From Fragilariopsis cylindrus CCMP1102 (lineage: Eukaryota > Bacillariophyta > Bacillariophyceae > Bacillariales > Bacillariaceae), in assembly GCA_900095095.1 (NCBI GenBank), contig FMBT01000289.1, positions 186,001 through 250,000 on the forward strand: a stretch of DNA of 64,000 nt, read 5' to 3'. This document shows, piece after piece, positions 42,042-53,229 of this stretch. The position numbers and the translations under genes were made by a program. Positions within the stretch are counted from its first letter, which is position 1, and every line of letters starts with the position of its first letter. The notes under the pieces were generated by a model. It saw nothing but the letters and a program-made list of their open reading frames with translations, searched no databases and was not told the origin of the DNA.

Positions 42042-43637
42042 ATGTCGATGATTGTTGTAGCAAACCGAGTAACGTCTTCAACATCATCGTCGCAAATCAA
42101 ACAAGAGCATGTCAAAGATGAAAATGATAACAGCAGTATAAATAAGAATGAAGATTTTTTTGACGATTGGAACGTAGGGAATTGGTGTTGGGAACGGGAT
42201 TATAACAAATATCCTGTTGTTGCTATTGCATTGCCCGCCAATAATAATGATAATGATTATTGTCATGATGGCAATGGTATTAATGATAGAAGTAACGATG
42301 CAAAGATGAATACGACAGAACATTATGAACAGTGCGACGATGATAGAAAGTTATGTGGTAGTAGTATTGACGAAAGAAAACCTGCAGCCATTAAATATTC
42401 TTCTATTGATTCTGGTCGTGTCACAACCACCGCATCAGCGACGATGGAAATAGTTGCAACAAAGAAAGATGCCCAGGATAATTCGATAAGCAAAAATCCT
42501 CAGATTAAAGTTGAGAACAATGACGAGGAGAATACCACCAACGATTTCAATGATTTCAACAACAACAACTACAGCGAAAATATTAACGACGACGACGACG
42601 ATAATAGTTTCTATGATGATTGGGTGGAAGGTAATTGGTGTTTGTTAGATAATTCTGACAACAGCAACAACAACAAAAGCAACGACGATGGTGATGTTGG
42701 TGATGATGATGATGATGATAATTCTCCTCGCAAAATGCAGCATGAAGTCACGACAACACCTAACTTGAGAAAGAAATCAAGAAACAACAATAATGAGTCT
42801 GCAAGAAGAAAACTAAAACGTTGTAGGTACGACGATGACGATGACAGCTACAACGAAGATGACGAGGATGAAGAAGAAGAAAGTGATGATGAGGATAATA
42901 ATGATGACAACAAAGAAGACGAAGAATTCATTCCAGAAGATAATAAGGGTGTTCACAATCATCATCAAAAAGATAAGCGATCAGTAAAGGAAAAGTCACA
43001 ACGACAAACTCATTACGACAACCATCGTGTCCAGATATGGATGGGAATGTTTCAAAAACTTGTTGAATACAAAAAGCTACATGAAAATACTATGGTATCA
43101 AAATATTACAAGAATGATCCAAAACTTGGATTGTGGGTTTATACTCAACGCAAAAGATACAGAAATAATGATCTAAGTCCACATCGAATTGATCTTTTAA
43201 ATTCAATTGGACTTGACTGGGACGGTGTTAAATCAGCGACAAACCAAACAAAATGGATGAACATGTTCCAAAAACTCGTAGCGTACAAAGAGCAACACAA
43301 AACTACCATAGTGCCAGCTTATTATGAGGAAGATCCGAAGCTTCGACGCTGGGTTACCGAACAACGTCAAGTATATAGAAAAGATAAGCTACTTCCAAGT
43401 CGATGCGCTCTTCTAAGATCGATTGGATTCGAATTGTATATATCAAAAAATCACCAGCATCTGTGGATGGGTATGTTTCATAAACTTGTAGCCTACAATG
43501 AGCAACACAAAAACTCATTGTTGCCAAGAAATGATTCTAAACTTGGAAGGTGGGTATATAGGCAACGCCATATTTACAAATGTGGTGAACTACCTCCCGC
43601 ACGAATTGCCCTATTGAAGTCGATTGGCTTCACCTGA
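42042..43637 (+). CDS. HA-repeat protein E (three helicase-associated domains, two GNWC modules)
   Basis: 531 aa from the ATG at 42042 (MSMIVVANRV); an upstream in-frame TTG at 42015 was not used. It has the same plan as gene B on the opposite strand: VANRV leader with SSQIKQEHVKDEND, FFDDWNVGNWCWERDYNKYP, acidic linker, FYDDWVEGNWCLLDN, basic patch (RKKSRN, RRKLKRCR), poly-Asp/Glu stretch, then three HA domains. The third is slightly shortened (LLPRNDSKLGRWV, without the YDEDP stretch). The product is likely a nuclear nucleic-acid-binding protein of unknown function. With D it forms a tandem pair, yet its N-terminal half is closer to B and C. Confidence 0.85.
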   Translation: MSMIVVANRVTSSTSSSQIKQEHVKDENDNSSINKNEDFFDDWNVGNWCWERDYNKYPVVAIALPANNNDNDYCHDGNGINDRSNDAKMNTTEHYEQCDDDRKLCGSSIDERKPAAIKYSSIDSGRVTTTASATMEIVATKKDAQDNSISKNPQIKVENNDEENTTNDFNDFNNNNYSENINDDDDDNSFYDDWVEGNWCLLDNSDNSNNNKSNDDGDVGDDDDDDNSPRKMQHEVTTTPNLRKKSRNNNNESARRKLKRCRYDDDDDSYNEDDEDEEEESDDEDNNDDNKEDEEFIPEDNKGVHNHHQKDKRSVKEKSQRQTHYDNHRVQIWMGMFQKLVEYKKLHENTMVSKYYKNDPKLGLWVYTQRKRYRNNDLSPHRIDLLNSIGLDWDGVKSATNQTKWMNMFQKLVAYKEQHKTTIVPAYYEEDPKLRRWVTEQRQVYRKDKLLPSRCALLRSIGFELYISKNHQHLWMGMFHKLVAYNEQHKNSLLPRNDSKLGRWVYRQRHIYKCGELPPARIALLKSIGFT

Positions 43638-44339
43638 GATGGGTTGGTGTTAAAAAATAAAAGAACAACAGACATGAGTGATTATGTTAGCAGCAGATGA
43701 AAATGATAACTCCATTTGATTACCAATCTCTAACCTTGAAAGCAATACAATACAATACACGATTGAGTGGATACACATGCTTCAGCAATCAGAACTAATC
43801 GGCCCAACTGCAGTCAATTATTTTTGACTATTTACTACAACCGCATGTTGCGGTAGTGTATGATATGTTGCCATGTTGCGTTGGACGAGATTGTCATTCC
43901 TGCTATGCAATTTGTTTGGGACTCTGTGTCAAACGTAGTAATGCTGATATGGATTATTCAAGGTAAATTATTAGCATTGTGCAGAAGAAGTAGATAGTAT
44001 TTTACTTAATATATTATTTACATTCATTATCATTGTACTACGTTTTACTGATAAACATACATCTTCTTCAACTTCCAACAAAGCTAAGAAGTCACAAAAT
44101 ATTTCTAAAATTTCTGATGGATCAGCCGTTATTCTCCTATCGGACTCTTGTTTGTTTGTTTGTTTGTTTAATAATTCTCTATTACGAAAGGAAAAATTAA
44201 TAGCTCCTATCTATATACATACACCTTAATTTATATCAGATCCCAAGATTTCTCATTTCCGTGATGTCGAATCGTTCAGAATCTTGAATATTAGATAAAT
44301 TCTACTGCTAAAAATGCTTGTTACTCCTAGAAATCGTTT
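43638..44339. other. Intergenic region between convergent genes
   Basis: 700 bp holding the 3' ends of HA gene E and the RING gene. It contains the shared GCATTGTGCAGAA block near 43980, a TTTG array at 44148-44168, and no supported ORF. Confidence 0.5.
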
Positions 44340-46754
44340 TTATTCTAGCAAATCACCTGAAGACATCGCCATGAAACTTCCTAGATTAGCAAATGCCCAT
44401 GATGGGACCGATCCTGTCATATCTGGATCATCATCACTATCATTATCATTATCTATTACTTCTGCTGATGATGCTCGTTCTTTGTTACTGTTCGATAATG
44501 ATGATGATGTTGATGGTAGTTTCTTACATGTTGGACAACCAGCGGTAAAGCATTCATTGTACGAATGTGATCCAGATAACCAACGATCGATACAACCAAC
44601 ATGGAACGAATGATCACATGGTAATACTCGTAGTCGATCACCTTCACGAAATGCATCTAAACAAATAACACAGACATCGTTATCGTCGTGATCTTCTTCT
44701 TCTTCGTCGTCGTCTTCGTTATCAATAATGATATTCGGTATATAAGTACCAGTATCAATATCTTTGACTTGCTGCTGCTGCTGCTGTTTCTTGTTGTGCG
44801 TCTTACGTGTTGTACTAGTAGTACTCATCGCATTTTGAACAATAGACTTAACACCGGATACCATAAGAAAACTCCAACCATCCTCTGAATGTTGTAATGA
44901 TGTATCCCAACTATTACTCTTATTATTACTATTATCACCGTCATTGCTAGTAGAGGAAGAGGAATCATTACTACGATCTTCATAGATTGGGGTACAAACA
45001 TGATGATAACTTGATTCAGCATCGGGAATGATCTCCGTCATCGTATTTTTATACTTAGCAGTAGATAATGATGACGACGATGATGATGCTGATGATCGTT
45101 TTCGTATATTTCGCGCCTGCTGCTTTTTTCGATAAATGATTGTTGGTAATGTTAAAATAGAATCAACATCTAAATGACGTGATGCATTCCGTGTCATTCG
45201 TGCTATATCCATTTGTGTTATTTCATAATCTAATCGTGTATTCGGATCTCCTCCTCCTCCTCCTTCACCACCTACTACTACTCCATCAATATTATCAGGA
45301 GATAAACCATAACCATTGTTGCCATTGTTATTGCTGTTATTGTCATTGTTGTTACCACCATTATCAATACTATTCCTCCTCCCTTGACGACGACGTTGAC
45401 GATTATTTTCATAATCAATCAGTTGATGTGCATAGTATGCTTCAGCAATTTCTGTCACAGAAACATTCATTTCTGAGAATTCTTTTTCTGTTTCAGCATC
45501 AATAATATTAACATCATCATCACTATCATCATCCTCAATATTATCCCTATCATTGTTACCATCTATGGAAACTTCACAACCACTAGTCGTAGGAGGGTCA
45601 TAGTCACAACTTGAAGCAGAAGATAAGGATGATGATGATGATGAAATACTAATCGAAGAGGAATAATCATCATTATAATTACCATTACCATCCTCTTCTT
45701 CAGGAATAAGTTTTAACCCACCGGTCGTCGCCGTCGTCTTTTTAGTATCACAAAAATAATCTTGATAACATTCATCATCCGCATAGATAAGTGGAAATAA
45801 TAACCATGAAGTTAATCGTGATAGGACTGTTGTTGTATACATAGGATATTTGGCATTGTTGTTCCTCAGTGGAAATGTCATCAGACTATTACTATCATCA
45901 TGTTGTGAATGAAGAATCTTATTCATCTTTCCACTACCACCCAGTAAACGTCCATTAATAATCTTGGTAAGTAGTAGAGGAATTGGTTTCTTGCTACCTT
46001 CCACTTCGTCGTCTCCCAATAATAACAATGATGTCAATTGATGATGCCATCGATCTAATTCAATAAGTGAATCAAGATCAATCTTATGTATACCATCACT
46101 ACTACTACTACTACTACTGAGTTTCTTCTGTGTTGGTAGTGTTGATGAGGAGGAGTGAGAAGAGGAAGCAGTTGTTGTTGATGATGATGGTGCATGACGA
46201 AACCATCCAACATATGGTGAATTCTTCATGGTAGTAGGCGTTGATGATGAAGGAAAGTAAGACGACAAAGAAGATGATCGTCCTCTTCCTCCCATAGTAG
46301 TAGAAGATTTTGTTGTTGAAGGAAAAGAACCGCCACCGCTAACACGAGCACCAGTACTACGAGCAGCACGAAGACGTGCTGTAATGGATGATGTCAATGA
46401 TGATAATGATGAGGATGTTGCTTCCATAGACCGTAAACTTGTTGGTGGTGCATGACGGAAGGATCCAATATATGGATTTGTTTTTGTAGCACCTAATCTT
46501 CTATTAATTAATAACACAGATCCTGATGTTTGAGTACTAGTAGTAGTGCGACGATTGTTTATTCTACCACCATTTAGTACTGCTGATGTAGTGGTAGTAG
46601 TATTACGCCTCCTTAAGGATGGTATACTGGCACTTGTTGTGGAACAAGAATGACGAGGACCACCAGCGCAATCAAATGTCTTATTGACAGAAGAATGGCA
46701 TGCTGGAAGTGACTCATGACGCTTGATACGTATCGAAATATTTGGACTATCCAT
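44340..46754 (-). CDS. RING-H2 zinc finger protein, probable E3 ubiquitin ligase
   Basis: A single-exon ORF of 804 aa. Near the C-terminus (about residues 693-745) lies a complete C3H2C3 finger: [34 protein letters not shown], then GCPTCKK after an insert of about 15 residues ([12 protein letters not shown]) that lengthens the last loop. This RING-H2 type recruits E2 enzymes. The long N-terminal region is Ser/Thr-rich and low complexity, with a repeated short motif, [11 protein letters not shown] near residue 93 and [11 protein letters not shown] near 177, and a few hydrophobic patches ([15 protein letters not shown]) that could associate with a membrane. Acidic stretches ([12 protein letters not shown]) precede the finger. 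The target is unknown. No other domain is recognised. Confidence 0.83.
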   Translation of the reverse strand: MDSPNISIRIKRHESLPACHSSVNKTFDCAGGPRHSCSTTSASIPSLRRRNTTTTTSAVLNGGRINNRRTTTSTQTSGSVLLINRRLGATKTNPYIGSFRHAPPTSLRSMEATSSSLSSLTSSITARLRAARSTGARVSGGGSFPSTTKSSTTMGGRGRSSSLSSYFPSSSTPTTMKNSPYVGWFRHAPSSSTTTASSSHSSSSTLPTQKKLSSSSSSSDGIHKIDLDSLIELDRWHHQLTSLLLLGDDEVEGSKKPIPLLLTKIINGRLLGGSGKMNKILHSQHDDSNSLMTFPLRNNNAKYPMYTTTVLSRLTSWLLFPLIYADDECYQDYFCDTKKTTATTGGLKLIPEEEDGNGNYNDDYSSSISISSSSSSLSSASSCDYDPPTTSGCEVSIDGNNDRDNIEDDDSDDDVNIIDAETEKEFSEMNVSVTEIAEAYYAHQLIDYENNRQRRRQGRRNSIDNGGNNNDNNSNNNGNNGYGLSPDNIDGVVVGGEGGGGGDPNTRLDYEITQMDIARMTRNASRHLDVDSILTLPTIIYRKKQQARNIRKRSSASSSSSSLSTAKYKNTMTEIIPDAESSYHHVCTPIYEDRSNDSSSSTSNDGDNSNNKSNSWDTSLQHSEDGWSFLMVSGVKSIVQNAMSTTSTTRKTHNKKQQQQQQVKDIDTGTYIPNIIIDNEDDDEEEEDHDDNDVCVICLDAFREGDRLRVLPCDHSFHVGCIDRWLSGSHSYNECFTAGCPTCKKLPSTSSSLSNSNKERASSAEVIDNDNDSDDDPDMTGSVPSWAFANLGSFMAMSSGDLLE

Positions 46755-48351
46755 TATTATTGAAGTAGTGTCAATTTAGAAAAAATCTTCGAGACTGAAT
46801 GACTGCCTTTTTGTTTTGTTTTGTGATTCGGTTGATTGATTGATTCTGCCAGCCTATTTTCTTCAATTTTATTTTTCAGAACGAAAATGAAATGAAATGA
46901 AAAGAAAGAGCGCGTGCGAAACGAATTGAATTGAATTCTGATCACGAGAGAGGGTGCGGCAGTACGATGCAATGCGATGCTATTGGGCCTGGATTTATTT
47001 AGTTATTTCTTCAAAAGAGAAAGAAGAACAGAACAACAAGTGTCACCGATGATAACAATGATGCCAATCAATCTAAAAATGAATTGAATTTGTTTTGTTT
47101 TTCTCGAGTTGCTGGAGAAACAATGTATGTATCAGCAAGTAACAGGAAGATTATTAGAATCAATCGTTATTGTTTTGATTGATTCGGTTGCAGTTCGGTT
47201 GCAGTTTATTATGTCTACAGTATTTAGTTAGTGATTGCTTTCCAAAGAATTACAAACAATGATATAATATTACATCTCAATATTCATTCATTCTCATTTC
47301 GATAGAACATTGCATGGGAATCTATTGACATCCCATGACACCCATGCATCATTTCACGCAGATGGAGCATGCATGTCATTGGAGACGTGGTTTGGGCGAT
47401 ACGAGGGGCATAGCAAATTAGAACAACATGTCAATGAGAATTTGTTTTCAAAGAAAGAAGATGAGATACAGTAAATCCTCGCAGCCAGTTCGGTAGGTAA
47501 GCATTCCTTTCTTCTCTTCTTCTTCAATGAAACAAGATCAATGCGCGCAATTGTTACAAAATACCTCTCGCTCACTACTCATTCTTAGCTAAAATATATT
47601 TGAAAATAAAAAATCATGCGCGATCGCAATCGCGAACACGAAGAATGTCAATCTCTACTACGCTGCCTTCCACGATTGCTGACTAGACGCGAATAGATCC
47701 AATCAATGCCGTCCTTCAAGAAGAGATACGGAAGATAATGCCGTCTTCCAAGAGATAAGAATATATTATAATCCGTGATGATTGAGGTGCTGGCATTGGT
47801 TTAATAATATAAAGCACCAAGAGTGTGGCGAAAATTAAATGTTTCTTCCTTTTCTTATACAGTAATGTGTCTGGCACTTTTTTTTGAAAAGCTATTGCAT
47901 TGGAGGAGTGAGTCAGTCAATGATGATCAAACAGAAGATATTGCATTGGGCATACTGTTGTTGTTTCTTAGGAAGAGAGTTTTGAGGGAGGAAAAGTAAG
48001 TGTCATGTCATCATTTAAAATTTATTGTTAAACTAGCATGTATGTGTTACAGCCAATATGCTACTACAAGAAGAAGAAGAGAGATGATAGATTCATTCAG
48101 ATATTATGCATTCCAGCTATGAGAACATTAATTGATACATAACACCCCCTTTACATCTTATATATATATATATGTTAGATTCGATTTTACTCCCCCAAAT
48201 AGTGTTCTATAGTTCACTGCGCTTTTTTTGTTAAAGTTTTAAATAAAAAAATTGGGGGGTAACCATAACCTCGAGTTGTTTCTGCTCCGTTGTTGTTGGT
48301 GGTGGTGGTGGTGGTGGTGACGGCGGTACCGCTGCTGATGCTACCGGTGGA
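46755..48351. other. Long intergenic region upstream of the RING gene
   Basis: 1.6 kb with no credible gene. There is a short near-repeat AATGCCGTC...AAGAGATA at 47705-47757 and a TGG/GGT microsatellite at 48295-48320. The ORFs present are short and unlike any family. Confidence 0.5.
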
Positions 48352-48354
48352 GTT

Positions 48355-48735
48355 CGTCTTCTTAATTCCCTTTTCTAAAAACTTTGCAGCAGCTCTCTCA
48401 CTTGCTTATATATGAGTGTCGGTGATGATTGTACTAATCGTTGTCTCATTCTCAGTAATTGTTTTTCTTTCTTGCTGGTGTCTTATTCGTCTTCTTAATT
48501 TCCTTTTCTAAACTCTTTGCAGCAGCTCTCTCACTTGCTTATACATGAGTGTCGGTGATGATTATACTAATCGTTGTCTCATTCTCAGTAATTGTTTTTC
48601 TTTCTTGCTGGTGTCTTATTCGTCTTCTTAATTCCCTTTTCTAAACTCTTTGCAGCAGCTCTCTCACTGGCTTATACATGAGTGTCAGTGATGAGTATAC
48701 TAATCGTTGTCTCATTCTCAGTAATTGTTTAAGAG
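48355..48735. repeat. Tandem repeat, period 133 bp, about 2.8 copies
   Basis: Copies begin near 48358, 48491 and 48624 with CTTCTTAATT and TTTGCAGCAGCTCTCTCAC. All include ATGAGTGTC and GTCTCATTCTCAGTAATTGT. Differences between copies are a few bases only. Each copy holds an ATG followed by an open stretch; in the third copy this opens a 108-codon frame of no recognised family. Confidence 0.85.
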
Positions 48736-49094
48736 CACATCATTCAACAGAAGCAAGAATTTACCCAGCATTACATTATTTCTTTACTAAAAAGTTTACA
48801 AACAACTGTTGTTCATCACATCATAATTATAATATATATTGTTACTATCTACTGTACTGTATTATTACATTTTACTGTATTACTGTATACACTATTACTG
48901 TACTTCTTTTCTATTTACTACTTCGTACAGCAGTATTTGTTGGCAATTTTTTTGTTGTTGTCTGTTGGTTAGGCGTGGTACGAGAGGTACTAGTAATTAT
49001 GTAGTCTTTTTATTCCGTTAGTCACCGACCCTCCTACTACTACTGCTGCTACTACTTTACTCCTACTACTACTTTAGCTAGACAACCCCGCCAT
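48736..49094. other. Intergenic region after the 133 bp repeats
   Basis: About 360 bp. It holds the hydrophobic tail of the ORF that starts in the last repeat copy (to 49004), TACTACT trinucleotide runs near 49035-49070, and the 3' end of the MDR gene. Confidence 0.4.
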
Positions 49095-50744
49095 CTAGAA
49101 CTTGACAACAACCTTTCCTGAGACGTCCGACATCTTAATCGACTATCGAGATAAAATAGAAGGGGGGGGGGGGGGGGGGTAAGCACAATGGAGTCAGTTT
49201 ACAATTTTACGATGGAATTGAAGAGAAGCAGCAGACGAAGAATAAAAAATGAATCAACTCAACTCACCTTCAACAAACCATCCTTGACGGCCTCAACACC
49301 GATAACAGAGTCGACAGGAATTGTAATCTTTCCCTGAACAGCCCAGGCCAACAACTTATCGCAGTCGGCTATAGGAAAAAGAGAGGAAGAATTACAGATT
49401 AGCGGTGTTAGTTAGTTGCAGGAAAATAATGATCGAACCCTAACAGAAAGAAAAAATACACAATACAATTTAATAGTAACTCACCGGCGACGGACGAAAC
49501 GAGGAGCGGTTTGACCGTGAAATCACCTGACGCAACTGCTGCGAAATTGGCGATGGTTACGAAGATACCACCCTTCTTGAGAACTTTCGATGCCTCCGCA
49601 ACGTCAGTTGGGGTCCCGACACAATCGTAGATAAGGTCGAAGTCTTTGCCTGCGAGAACCTCCCACCAGTTGGCACGTTTGTAGTCGATAACTTCAGCGC
49701 CGAGGGCCTTGCAGAAATCGATCTTGGTTGATCCGGCTGGTGTTAGGTTGGAGGAAGCGGTAGTCCAAGTCTCGCTAGCACCAAGACAGTTCTTAGCAAG
49801 TTGGATGGCATAAGTACCGGTGGCGCTGCTGCCTCCTAAAACGAGGACCTTTTGTCCTGGCTGGAGAGATCCTTGATCGACCAATGCCTGGAGAGATGTC
49901 ATACCGGCAAGGGGGAGAGCTGCGGCGTGCTCGAAGGAGATTGAAGGTGGCTTCTTAGATGTGAGCTCCTCCTGAGTAACGAAGTACTCCGCAAATGCGC
50001 CACCGGCTGGGACGTCATGCCCTATACGTATGATTATGATTGAGTTCGAGTTTAGAGTTGTGGTGGTTGGTAGCAGAGGAGTTAGATATAGCCTTAAGAA
50101 TTAATGGAAGAATAATCTAAAACAAGAATAGAAAAGAAATAAACGAGTGATCACCTTACCTGGACCGCACGTCTCCTTGACACCGAGGTCAACGCAGATC
50201 TCATCGCCTAGAGAGAACTTCGTAACTTCCGCTCCGACCTGCGGTAAGTGGAAAGTGAAATTTTGGTTTGAGTGTTAGATTTTGTGTTGAGATCGAGGAA
50301 GGAAATGAGATGTAGATTGCTAACTTACGGCGATGACGACTCCGGACGCATCGAACCCCGGGACATACGGGAAGGTGCAAGGAAACATTTCTTGGTAGAC
50401 AGGCATTAGCATTTTCCAGTCGATAGGATTGCTATTTCAGAGGGAGAAAGAGAAAGGTAGATGCGAAGATTGAGAAAGAGAAAGGTAGATGCGAAGGAGT
50501 TAGTTGAACGAAGAAATTATTGAACGCTACTCTAATTAAGTGCTGGTATCTCACTCAAATCAATCAATAAAATAACTCAAGTAAACCAAACTTACATCGC
50601 TGCGTAGGTAGTCTTGACGAGCATCTGTTTTGGGCCGCAGGCTGGAACGGGCATGTCAACCCACTTCATACCGCTAACGGCAGCGGTAGGGTCTGCGGTT
50701 GCCTCGTATGCGAACCATCCTTTCATAGTAGTTGGGGTAGACAT
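49095..50744 (-). CDS. MDR-family NAD(P)-dependent oxidoreductase, six exons
   Basis: Exons on the minus strand are 50744-50596, 50431-50329, 50238-50160, 50021-49485, 49368-49268 and 49133-49095, giving 335 aa. All have GT-AG ends and compatible phases. The start is MSTPTTMKGW. Medium-chain dehydrogenase/quinone oxidoreductase features follow: MLVKTTYAAINPIDWK, FPYVPGFDASGVV, GGAFAEYFV, FEHAAALPLAGMTSLQAL, the nucleotide fold VLVLGGSSATGTYAIQLAK, and CVGTPTDVAEA. The end IPVDSVIGVEAVKDGLLK plus SGKVVVKF is the usual MDR closure. No catalytic zinc Cys/His set is apparent, so a quinone or enone reductase is more likely than an alcohol dehydrogenase. No targeting peptide is seen. Codon use is more GC-rich than in its neighbours. 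A G-run of about 18 bases lies in the last intron. Confidence 0.88.
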
Positions 50745-51055
50745 AATTTAGCTAGTGTTTTAGTTTCGAGTAAGAAGGAGAGTTGAGGGGTGATAAGGGA
50801 GATGGGAGAAGAGATAAGAGGAGTCAAATATGTGTATTGTGATAAGTTTGTGTTGTTTCGAATTGTTGGTCCGAAGGATATGTGAAGATACATCACAAGA
50901 GCCAGATTTTTGAGAATGAGAATGAAGGCGATCGAACAGGAAGATCGCCGATCACCACCGAACATCACCGAACACGACTGAACGTTACGGGTAATGGACA
51001 GATTTTTTTGAATTTTCGCGCGGGCTGATCTAGCGAAACCATTGAATAAAACTCC
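50745..51055. other. Upstream region of the MDR gene
   Basis: 310 bp between the MDR start and the TIR element. It contains GATCGCC and CATCACCGAACA direct repeats around 50931-50975. It should hold the MDR promoter; no TATA box is clear. Confidence 0.45.
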
Positions 51056-51064
51056 ACGTGGAAT
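51056..51064. repeat. Left 9 bp flanking direct repeat of the TIR element
   Basis: ACGTGGAAT, identical to 53221-53229. It is a candidate target-site duplication. Confidence 0.5.
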
Positions 51065-51072
51065 TAGTAATT

Positions 51073-51280
51073 AATATAAAAGCTAAATCATGCCCAAATA
51101 TTACTAGTATTTGTTACTGTAGTATATAAGAATAACTTTAGCATCAAATATATACACCTAAAAAGTCAATTTTTTGGAAACTTAAACCATGAAGTTTACA
51201 ATTGACCTATTGGATGGAGGACTGTTATATTCCTTAGTCTCCTAAGCCTACTGGTATCTCACAATGTAGGCTCACACACA
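51073..51280 (+). repeat. Left terminal inverted repeat
   Basis: It is the reverse complement of 52981-53187 with scattered mismatches. Shared blocks include CATCAAATATATACACCTAA, ACAATTGACCTATTGGATGG and CTGGTATCTCACAATGTAGG. Confidence 0.88.
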
Positions 51281-51321
51281 GCACACATTTTAGGGATTTA
51301 AAATGTATGTGTACACACAAC

Positions 51322-51775
51322 AAAATATCTCATTTGAAAGTATTTCAGAGGACAACACTGTCTGGATTGGGTGCACTAGCATTCTCATAGTATACTAGAA
51401 CATTGTACCACTTTTCTGCTCCTGTGGTTGTTGAATAAATTACAATCCGCTGTTGTGGAAGGCACACAAACAATAAGATATTAAATCAAAATGAACAGTG
51501 GACAACACCTTCTGGGTCGGGTGCACTAGCATTTTAATAGTGTACTAGAACATTGAAGTTGCCTCCAACTCATTTTTTGGTCCTGTGGTTGTTTAATAAA
51601 TTACAATCCGCTGTTGTGGTAGGCACACAAATAATAACAAGATTTCTGACCAGAAATGAACCACAAAATATCTCATTTGAAAGGGTGTCAGAGGACAATA
51701 CCAGATGGGTTGGGTGCACAAACATCCACATAGTGTACTAGAACATTTTGTTTGCCTCCTACCATCCCTGGTGGT
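51322..51775. repeat. Three diverged internal direct repeats in the TIR element
   Basis: Units start near 51322, 51481 and 51661. Each carries a GGACAA...GGGTGCAC block and a TAGT(A/G)TACTAGAACATT-type block. The first two also share ATTACAATCCGCTGTTGTGG. The first and third share ATATCTCATTTGAAAG. Confidence 0.75.
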
Positions 51776-52980
51776 TCATTATCACTTGACTAAAGTAATT
51801 CTGATTGGTATCATTTTTATCTCATAAATTCTCCTGTGGACAACTTTGAATAATAAGATCAATAACTTCTCCTTTGGTTCTAGAACCAGCATGGTGCACC
51901 AAAATACCACCCAGCCATCCATATCATACCCATAGGGGATGAACCAAGGGTCATGATCCCTCATACATACCTTCTTTGTGCCTCCAGAACACAAACATTG
52001 CATTCTGGCCAATATGTTATATTCCCATGCCCAAAAGTACCATTCAGAAATAGGCTGCCACAACGCTGCCACAACATTAAATAAGGAATTGTACCATGGT
52101 TTGTACACCCAGATACCTTCCATATATGCATATGGTCAAGATACACCACCAATACTTGGAACATTTGTCATATTGGTGGTGTGGTGGGGAGGAAAAAATA
52201 GAATAGACATAAAATGGCCCAAAATGCACACATTGCAAAAATATTTGAGATGCTACTGCACCCATACCAGGTATGCTGAGTCCCAAATAAAATAGCTATG
52301 CATCAACCTGACTCATAAATGTTTTAAATTCTATCATTGCTTTAGGTAACCATACATATATTTGGGGTGTCACGGGCCAAAAACCCACCGCTATTAAAAC
52401 ACACAATTTCTCTTAGTGCCAAGTGCGCGTGTAATCAAGGCCGTGATGCACCATCAATACACACCTAATAACCTTGAAAGATTATATGGAGCTCAACATT
52501 ATAACTATGGGTACAAGGTACAACTATTGCTTAGGGCTGTCGGGATGTTAGGAAGGTGTCAGGGTGTGCTAAGCACCCAAAAGGGTCATTTAGGCCCTAC
52601 AACAGGTTTTTCCCCTTTAGCGGCCACATCAGCATGGTCCTGCCCATAGCTTGCCAAGTTTATATTCCCTTTGGTATATATAGTCAATCCTATGTGCTTA
52701 CTTTGGGATAATTCATCTCTTTGAGCGTGTACTAGGTCACATACCCCCCCCCCCCCCAATGGGCCATTTTTCCATGTCCTAGGCTGTATCACGCCCTTTA
52801 CCACCTTCCAGTGTGAAGAGCACATACCTAGCGCCCCAAAGTCCGGTCCAGGTATCCATCCTATACATATAGTAAGGTAAAGGATCTCTCCTAGACCAAA
52901 AAGGAGCATTTTCCTGGAAGTTCTACCCTGGTTTGTGTCCTGAACAAGATATCTCATAAAAAGATGATGCGTGCTGCGTA

Positions 52981-53187
52981 GTGTGTGAGCCTACATTGTG
53001 AGATACCAGTAGGCTTACAAGACTGAGGAATATAACAATTCTCCATCCAATAGGTCAATTGTAAACTTCATAGCTTAATTTTTCAAAAAAATGACTCTTT
53101 AGGTGTATATATTTGATGCTAAAGTTGCTATTATATACTACACTAACAAATACAAGTAAAACTCGGGCATGATTTAGTTTTTATATT
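52981..53187 (-). repeat. Right terminal inverted repeat
   Basis: It begins GTGTGTGAGCCTACATTGTG and ends GATTTAGTTTTTATATT. It is the partner of 51073-51280. Confidence 0.88.
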
Positions 53188-53220
53188 GGCAGAGATTTAG
53201 TTTTTATATTCGTACAATGT

Positions 53221-53229
53221 ACGTGGAAT
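53221..53229. repeat. Right 9 bp flanking direct repeat of the TIR element
   Basis: ACGTGGAAT, matching 51056-51064. The chance of a random match at this distance is not negligible, hence the modest confidence. Confidence 0.5.

Larger units (their letters stand above)
51065..53220. mobile_element. Non-autonomous DNA transposon-like element with long terminal inverted repeats
   Basis: The arms 51073-51280 and 52981-53187 are imperfect inverted repeats of about 207 bp, roughly 85-90% matched by eye, and end in AATATAAAAGCTAAATCATG. 9 bp direct repeats flank the unit. Long TIRs with 9 bp duplications resemble Mutator-like elements, but no transposase is visible: the interior has only ORFs up to about 113 codons with no recognised motif. 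Three sub-terminal repeats lie at 51322-51775 and a C-run of about 15 bases near 52744. At the right end the motif GATTTAGTTTTTATATT is present twice, 22 bp apart, so the exact right terminus is uncertain. Confidence 0.75.

Noticed and set aside
48355-48735. CRISPR-like array
   Set aside because: The repeats are 133 bp, contiguous, without spacers, in a eukaryotic context.
51782-52123. A 113-codon Trp-rich minus-strand ORF in the TIR element
   Set aside because: No transposase motif or homology is recognisable, and it lies in a region with ORFs in several frames of similar size.
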